62,872 bases of DNA from a virus, in the IMG/VR virus record IMGVR_UViG_3300044701_004513, positions 1 to 62,872 of that record. One strand, given 5' to 3'. Under the pieces are notes generated by a model. It was not told where the DNA came from. It did no database searches and worked only from the letters and a program-made list of their open reading frames with translations. Positions 53,419-59,885 of this stretch are shown piece by piece. The translations under genes were made by a program, and so were the position numbers. Every line of letters begins with the position of its first letter. Position 1 is the first letter of the stretch.

Positions 53419-56396
53419 TGGCGTCAACAAGGCAAAAATATTTTTATCCTCCGAGGCCAGGCAGTGGAGCTGGAACATTCTCGGATGAAATCGTAGGATT
53501 ACAAACGGTTAATGGAGGAGGTCTTACCCAAGGTAATTTTGAATTTACAACGTCTGTTGCTGAAAAAGTTAATAGAACTTTTAATGTTGGGGCATTTTCT
53601 TCACCTATTAGTTTAGAAAACTTACAAATAAATTCAACCTTAGAAGGTGATAGAATCTTACAGACACAATTCAGAGTAGTACCAAATTTTGATGTTTCAC
53701 AAGTTGGTAATTTTTCGATGTATGGTTCTCTGGCTAAAAGATTTAGTGTATCTATCACAAAGATTATTAATTTCTTTCCTGCTGGATTGGATGTACTCTA
53801 TTCACAATTAAATTTTACAACGGGAGCAACCGCAACAAATATTTCTTTCGACTCAGTTAATAATGAGACTTATTTCGAGGTTAATGTTAATAGGATTAAT
53901 AATCCTTTTGAAATAGATTATTCAACAAACGCAACAACTAATCTTAGTGTTAGAGAAATGGAAGTTTCTAAGTATAGGAACTTATCCAAAACTTATTTGG
54001 ATTATGCAATTCATATCGATGATATAGAATATAAGATAGAATCCTTTACACCTTCACCCTCACTAAGTACAGGTACAATTTCATTTTATGTTTCAGGAGC
54101 ACCTTTTGGTACAACTGCAACAACTTATTATCAAGATTTTGTTATTAGACCAAATAACATGACCGTCGATAAAGTGTTCGAAGAAAATTTTGATGTAATA
54201 GAAAAATATCTTCTGAACAGATTAGTATCTCCCGAATACACTGCAGATTTTAAAGTTCCTCAACAGGATGATTTTGGTCAATTTTATCTTTCGAATGTAT
54301 TGGTGACTTGGCCGAAAGATGGTACATGGAACTTAGATATAAGGTCAGTTGGTTTTGACAATTATTTGGAGAGACTAGAATCCGTTGCAGTAAACATGGA
54401 CGAGTTTAAAACTAATCTATTGTCGAGATTCTTGGTTTCAGGTTCATTAAAAGAATTCGATACTTTGGGACAAAAGGTTGAAAAAGTATTTCAACTTTAT
54501 GGTAGAAGTTTTGATGAAATAAAAATTTTTATTGACGGTTTGGCGTACATGACCTCAGTCGATTACGTACCGGCAAATGACATACCATCTCAATTATTGT
54601 ATAACTTAGCAAGAACTTTAGGATGGTCTTCTAACTTTTCGCCAATTGCAGATGAGAACTTTTTACAAAGTGTTTTTGGAAATCAAGCGGTGAATGAGTA
54701 TCCTGGTTTCTCTAGAACATTGACACCAACAGAACTCAATTACCAATTCTACAGAAATTTAATTTTAAATTCTGCTTATCTTTTCAAATCCAAAGGAACA
54801 AGAAGGTCTATAGAATTTCTCTTGAGATTAATAGGTGCTCCTGATTCCTTGGTAGAATTTAACGAACACATATACTTGGCTGACCAAAAAATAAATATGG
54901 AGGTCTTTGACTCTCAATACGCAGCCATATCAGGAGGTACTTACGTACAAGAATTACCATCACTACTACCTGGAGACACATATAAAATAAAGGGTCAACT
55001 GTACACAGCTTTTACTGTGACTGATGAGTATCAAGAAGTTAATGTTGATAGAGCAGATTATCCTGTTGACGATGAGGGTTTCCCCAAAGCTCCAACACCT
55101 AACGAAAATATGTTCTTTCAAAAAGGCGCTGGCTGGTACCAAGTAACCCCACAACACAGAAGTCCTGATGAAGTAGTTTTGAACGGCGCAATCTATACTG
55201 GACAAAATTATGATATACAAACACAATTACAACCTTTCACCTATGGTCAAATCTATTTGGATTTATATAGACAATTTCCTTTTATGACCGAGGGATTCAA
55301 ACTTAGAAAGGTTATTGATAATAATAAATCATGGTTGGCGGACGACGATAAAATAAGAATATCTAAACAGGGAAACTATAACGCTTATTATTTCGTAGAT
55401 AATGAGAAGTTAGTTTTGAATGCGAAGAATGTTGAAATTGCTTTGAATCCTGGACAAGGTTTGGCTTATGATGTTTGGGACGAATCTGTAAATTTTGATT
55501 ATCCAATACCTGAATCTGGTTTTAGTGCGACATTCGTAGTACCAGGTGGTATAGATATAACCTACATAAATCCTGAACCGAAAAAGAAAACATTTTTTGA
55601 ATTTTTACAGACTTTCTGGCAAAATACAATCAACACGAGAAATAGACAATTTATTACCGATGGAAAAACAGGAGGCTATCCAACTCTACAATCAATATTT
55701 TGGAAATACATAGAATCACAACAAACCGTAGGTATTCCAAATAACAAGTATACCTATCAAAAGTTAATTGATTATGTTGAGGGACTTGGTCCTTATTGGA
55801 TGAAACTGATTGAACAAATGGTTCCAGCAACAACAATATGGACATCAGGAATAAAATATGAAAATTCTATTTTCCACAGACAAAAATTTGTATATAGAAG
55901 ACAGAGAGGGTGTGAATTTGTACCTGTACCGGTACAATCTTGTTATATTGTTTCGAATATTTTTGATTATACCTGCAGCAAAGAGTTTGTAGACTTTTCA
56001 ATCTATCCTTGGTTAAACGGGGATATTACTGTTTCAAACTTCAGTAGTATTTTGAACAACAGATTGAATAATTTTCTAACATCACAAGGTTTATTAATTA
56101 CCGATTGTTTATTAGATTCTTTAAAATCAGAATGGTTTGTAGATTTAAGATTGAATGACCAAATAATAATTCAAGAACAATTCTATACGGGCTACGGTTC
56201 TACTGACGTTCCTACAAATACTGCTTGGAGAACTGCTCTTATAAATAATTTACCACAACTAACATCATATAATTTGGGATATTTTTTAAATGGTAATGAT
56301 TTGACTGTATATAATTTGACTATGACACCAATTAACATCGGAGAGAACCTGTTTTTAAATGTTGGTATAAATATAGAAATAAGTTGTGATGGCTGA
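53418..56396 (+). CDS. large baseplate protein with P2 gpI-like region
   Basis: 992 residues. Residues about 310-475 resemble the P2 gpI wedge/tail protein: DIPSQLLYNLARTLGWSSNF, then YQFYRNLILNSAYLFKSKGT and RRSIEFLLRLIGAPDSLVEF. The KGTRRSIEFLLRLIG helix is the diagnostic part. N- and C-terminal parts are beta-rich and unassigned; the C-terminus has several Cys (CEFVPVPVQSCY, DYTCSKEF). GpI-like proteins bridge the wedge to tail fibres, which fits the fibre genes that follow. The start overlaps the previous stop by one base. Confidence 0.83.
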   Translation: MASTRQKYFYPPRPGSGAGTFSDEIVGLQTVNGGGLTQGNFEFTTSVAEKVNRTFNVGAFSSPISLENLQINSTLEGDRILQTQFRVVPNFDVSQVGNFSMYGSLAKRFSVSITKIINFFPAGLDVLYSQLNFTTGATATNISFDSVNNETYFEVNVNRINNPFEIDYSTNATTNLSVREMEVSKYRNLSKTYLDYAIHIDDIEYKIESFTPSPSLSTGTISFYVSGAPFGTTATTYYQDFVIRPNNMTVDKVFEENFDVIEKYLLNRLVSPEYTADFKVPQQDDFGQFYLSNVLVTWPKDGTWNLDIRSVGFDNYLERLESVAVNMDEFKTNLLSRFLVSGSLKEFDTLGQKVEKVFQLYGRSFDEIKIFIDGLAYMTSVDYVPANDIPSQLLYNLARTLGWSSNFSPIADENFLQSVFGNQAVNEYPGFSRTLTPTELNYQFYRNLILNSAYLFKSKGTRRSIEFLLRLIGAPDSLVEFNEHIYLADQKINMEVFDSQYAAISGGTYVQELPSLLPGDTYKIKGQLYTAFTVTDEYQEVNVDRADYPVDDEGFPKAPTPNENMFFQKGAGWYQVTPQHRSPDEVVLNGAIYTGQNYDIQTQLQPFTYGQIYLDLYRQFPFMTEGFKLRKVIDNNKSWLADDDKIRISKQGNYNAYYFVDNEKLVLNAKNVEIALNPGQGLAYDVWDESVNFDYPIPESGFSATFVVPGGIDITYINPEPKKKTFFEFLQTFWQNTINTRNRQFITDGKTGGYPTLQSIFWKYIESQQTVGIPNNKYTYQKLIDYVEGLGPYWMKLIEQMVPATTIWTSGIKYENSIFHRQKFVYRRQRGCEFVPVPVQSCYIVSNIFDYTCSKEFVDFSIYPWLNGDITVSNFSSILNNRLNNFLTSQGLLITDCLLDSLKSEWFVDLRLNDQIIIQEQFYTGYGSTDVPTNTAWRTALINNLPQLTSYNLGYFLNGNDLTVYNLTMTPINIGENLFLNVGINIEISCDG

Positions 56397-58521
56397 ATTT
56401 AATTATACCATATTAATCACAGGAGACTGTGAAAGTAATTCATCAGGTAGTATAAGTATTCTACCTTTCGGTGGTACACCACCATACATAGTTACTTGGG
56501 AATCACCTGATTTGGGATATGATACAATTACAACTTTTCCATCGGTAAGAACAGGATTAAGTGCTCAGGCTTATGCGGTTAGATTGAGTGATAGTACATT
56601 ACCTACCAATCTACAATTTTTGGCTAGTATTCCAGTATCAAGTGGAGTATGTACAAATATAACTAATGTTTATAATACCACTTGTGATTTACAAAATGGT
56701 TCTATAAGTGCAAGCTCTAGTTCAGATTATTCATCTACAAATTTTTATCTTTACACTTCGGCGGGTACACTCGTAAACTCTGCAACTACAAATACAAATT
56801 TTGTAAATTTTGACAGTTTAAGTGCTGGAACGTACTATATTACTGTACTTGATTTAGGGGGGTGCACGGGACAAAGTCAAACCATGGTAATTGGTAATTC
56901 AACACCATTTGATTATGATGCGTACATAGTTCCTAATTCTTCTTGTGGAGGTTCTGCAATTGGCAAAATATACATTACAGGACAAACTGGTTATTATCCC
57001 TACACATATCTTTGGAATAATGGTCAGACAGGGGATACAATTACAGGATTGACTGAAGGAGTTTATAGTGTTACAGTGACAGATTATGTTGGATGTACTT
57101 TAAGTAAAAGCTTTACAGTACCGAAAGTAGACCCTATTGGATTTGGAAATTTTATAGTATCCCAACCAACATGTTTTCAAAATAATGGGTCACTCACGAT
57201 GGTAATCACGGGAGGAACCGTCCCTTATTTTTATTCGGCATCTACAGGTGCATTTCAAATATCTTATGCTAAAACTTTCACAGTAACAGGACTAACTGCA
57301 GGTGCCGTAACTATCAAGGTTACTGATTCAGGATTTTGTAGTATAACTGAAACCGCACAACTACTCACACCAAATGGTATGAGCTCAGTTTCAATTAATA
57401 GTACAAATTCAAACTGTTCTCAAAATAACGGAGTAATTTCGATAGATGTTGTTGGAGGAACAACTCCATATACCTATACATTAATTTATCCAACATCAAA
57501 TACAACTTCGGTTTCAACATTAAGTACATCATATGATTTTACAAACTTAACGGCAGGTACATATACTGTAGTGGTTTCAGACAGCTCAGGCTGTTCATAT
57601 CAAGAAGAAGAGACCATTATAGCGACGAACAAATTTAATATATCAACACAAATTACTGGTACTACTTGTGGTAATTCTAATGCGATTGTAAGAGTCACAA
57701 AAACCTCGGGAGGTACATCACCTTTTGATTATATTTTAGACAATACTATACAGATACTCGATACAACGCAATCAGCAGTCACATTCACAAATGTTTCTTC
57801 TGGTCTACATTCAGTATCGGTCGTTGATGCGGACGGATGTACAATTTCGGAACAATTTTATGTTGATTATTCAGAGCCAATTTCATATAGTCTTTATTCT
57901 TCGAGTTGTGGTAGTGGTAGTGAAGGAACAATAACTGCTTTCATTTCATCTGGTGTGCCACCTTTTACGTTTAGTTGGTCGGCAAATGTACCAAATAATC
58001 CTCAAACAATTACGGTCACAGGACTTACGGCTGGAACATATTCAGTTTCTATAATAGATAGTAGTGGATGTACTTTACAAAGAACTACTCAAATAACGTG
58101 TGGTTCGAGTTATGTTTCTTATCAGATTTATTCCATGGGTAGTGAGGAATTCCAAATTACTGATGGGACAAAATGTGGACTTTTGCAAATGTTGAATCAA
58201 GGTTTTTATGATTTAACGGAAACTAACAGTGGATGTATTTTGAGTTCCGCAACTTTTACTGCGAGAGTAATGGTTGAACCGGCAGGTGATACTTATGAAA
58301 GCGAATTTTATACAACTAATTCTCTTCTGTCACCTCCCTCAGATAATCTTTGGATTAATACAGTAAGGGGTTTGATATTAACAATTCCTGGTATTCAGAC
58401 AGTTACAGTAAACGAATTTTCGAATCAAATCACTATACAAGCGGCACCTGATGGTCCATTAAACAGTCAACAGCTCACAGTCGATTTGTTGATTAGTTAC
58501 GATATAATTTGTGAACAATGA
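56389..58521 (+). CDS. tail adhesin with seven SprB-type repeats
   Basis: 710 residues from ATG 56389, overlapping the previous stop by 8 bases. It is built of about seven repeats of roughly 80-90 residues with the SprB pattern: Cys, then GSIxI, GGTxPYxYxW, LTAGTYxVxVxDSSGCT. Clear copies end VTVTDYVGCT, VVVSDSSGCS, SVVDADGCT and SIIDSSGCT. SprB repeats are known from the gliding-motility adhesin of Flavobacterium johnsoniae and other Bacteroidetes surface proteins. About 150 C-terminal residues are a separate domain. The protein is probably a tail fibre or receptor-binding adhesin, possibly derived from the host. No signal peptide is seen, as expected for a virion protein. Confidence 0.86.
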   Translation: MAEFNYTILITGDCESNSSGSISILPFGGTPPYIVTWESPDLGYDTITTFPSVRTGLSAQAYAVRLSDSTLPTNLQFLASIPVSSGVCTNITNVYNTTCDLQNGSISASSSSDYSSTNFYLYTSAGTLVNSATTNTNFVNFDSLSAGTYYITVLDLGGCTGQSQTMVIGNSTPFDYDAYIVPNSSCGGSAIGKIYITGQTGYYPYTYLWNNGQTGDTITGLTEGVYSVTVTDYVGCTLSKSFTVPKVDPIGFGNFIVSQPTCFQNNGSLTMVITGGTVPYFYSASTGAFQISYAKTFTVTGLTAGAVTIKVTDSGFCSITETAQLLTPNGMSSVSINSTNSNCSQNNGVISIDVVGGTTPYTYTLIYPTSNTTSVSTLSTSYDFTNLTAGTYTVVVSDSSGCSYQEEETIIATNKFNISTQITGTTCGNSNAIVRVTKTSGGTSPFDYILDNTIQILDTTQSAVTFTNVSSGLHSVSVVDADGCTISEQFYVDYSEPISYSLYSSSCGSGSEGTITAFISSGVPPFTFSWSANVPNNPQTITVTGLTAGTYSVSIIDSSGCTLQRTTQITCGSSYVSYQIYSMGSEEFQITDGTKCGLLQMLNQGFYDLTETNSGCILSSATFTARVMVEPAGDTYESEFYTTNSLLSPPSDNLWINTVRGLILTIPGIQTVTVNEFSNQITIQAAPDGPLNSQQLTVDLLISYDIICEQ

Positions 58522-59864
58522 CAAGAGTAGAAATAATAAGTTTTACGGGTAATACACCAGCACAAGTTTATTATTGTGACTCTATGAGTGCTAATTGTGT
58601 ATTTGTTGCAAGTGTGACCATATTTCCATATTCATTTGACGTTCCTTCTCCATATGACAATAACAACTTTATTGTTAAAATTACTGATTCAAAAAATTGT
58701 ACGATTGAAGAATACGTTTATATTTTACCGTCACCAACACCTACAACAACAAACACCCCTTTCTTAACCCCATCAGATACACCTACAAATACACCAACAA
58801 CAAGTGAAACACCAACATCTACAATAACCCCTACCCCTACAAAAACACCTCCTGTGCCTACACCCTCAAGAACTCCGGCACAAACCCCACTACCACCTTG
58901 CGAATCACCATCCCAAACACCAACTATGACACCAACACCAACTGTCACTATTTCATTTGGAGCTAGTTCTACACCAACTCCATCTGTTACTGAAACACCA
59001 ACAGTAACTCCTACGAACACACCTACAAATACAGAAACACCAACAACAACCCCAACCAATACGCCAACTAATACTGAAACACCCACGGTCACTCCAACAG
59101 AAACTACGACCCCTACTGAAACTGGAACACCAACTCCGTCTGTTACTGAAACAACTACTCCTACACAGACTACGACCCCGACAGAGACTCCTTCGCCAAC
59201 CCCAACACCATCAGTCACAGAAACTACAACTCCAACTCCAACAGTAACTCCTACAAATACAGTAACCCCAAGTCTAACACCTGCGGTTGAATTTGTTTCT
59301 TTCTTATTTATAGATTCTAACCAGCTGGAAGTAAGAACAGAATTAGACAACTATATGACATCTCAAGGAAGTGTATTTAGAGGTTTTAACATCAATTCTC
59401 CAAACTTAAATAATTCGGATACTTTTAATATAGAAATGAACTCATATGTGAGGTATTCAGGGTGGGGTGTTACAGAACCATCTATTAAGACAGGGGCAAC
59501 ATATAACATAACAAGAGGTGTTGATGCATACAACATACCTATCACCGCAAATACCATGACAACAACAAGAATTCTTTCTGGAACAACGACTCCAAATGGG
59601 GTTGCAGGTTGGTATACATGGATTATTCCTACTGCTGCAACAGAGACGAGAAGATATGCGACTTTAGTGACAAATATTAATAATCCTAACCTTAACACTA
59701 CAGTCACGCAAAGGGCAAACATGTCATCAATAATATTCAATTATACTGGAGGAACAAATATACCGAATGGTGTATATAGAGTTTATTCTAGTTTCACAAA
59801 TACAGGGTCAAGAATTACACAAAATAATAATAATATTTTCTTCCGCGGAGGTACATTAATTTGA
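58518..59864 (+). CDS. tail fibre protein with Thr/Pro-rich stalk
   Basis: 448 residues; ATG overlaps the previous TGA. Residues 1-71 are a small domain resembling the tail end of an SprB-type repeat (FDVPSPYDNNNFIVKITDSK, ending CTIEEY). Residues 72-255 are a Thr/Pro/Glu stalk with near repeats such as TPTNTPTNTETPT. Residues 256-448 are a beta-rich head (FLFIDSNQLEVRTELDNYMT, SVFRGFNINSPNLNNSDTF, GVYRVYSSFTNTGSR). The stalk probably forms an extended spacer, and its many Thr are possible O-glycosylation sites in the Bacteroidetes host. Likely a fibre linking the SprB adhesin to the collagen-like protein. Confidence 0.82.
   Translation: MTRVEIISFTGNTPAQVYYCDSMSANCVFVASVTIFPYSFDVPSPYDNNNFIVKITDSKNCTIEEYVYILPSPTPTTTNTPFLTPSDTPTNTPTTSETPTSTITPTPTKTPPVPTPSRTPAQTPLPPCESPSQTPTMTPTPTVTISFGASSTPTPSVTETPTVTPTNTPTNTETPTTTPTNTPTNTETPTVTPTETTTPTETGTPTPSVTETTTPTQTTTPTETPSPTPTPSVTETTTPTPTVTPTNTVTPSLTPAVEFVSFLFIDSNQLEVRTELDNYMTSQGSVFRGFNINSPNLNNSDTFNIEMNSYVRYSGWGVTEPSIKTGATYNITRGVDAYNIPITANTMTTTRILSGTTTPNGVAGWYTWIIPTAATETRRYATLVTNINNPNLNTTVTQRANMSSIIFNYTGGTNIPNGVYRVYSSFTNTGSRITQNNNNIFFRGGTLI
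58731..59282 (+). repeat. low-complexity Thr/Pro-coding repeat
   Basis: About 184 codons dominated by ACN (Thr) and CCN (Pro), in degenerate units of 6-12 residues. Synonymous codons vary, so it is not a recent perfect DNA expansion. It lies inside the fibre gene at 58518-59864. Confidence 0.9.
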
Positions 59865-59885
59865 TGATTATTATAATTATAGGAT

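Noticed and set aside
58718-59350. Minus-strand open frame rich in GVGVxVGV
   Set aside because: Complement of the Thr/Pro-coding tract; not a gene.
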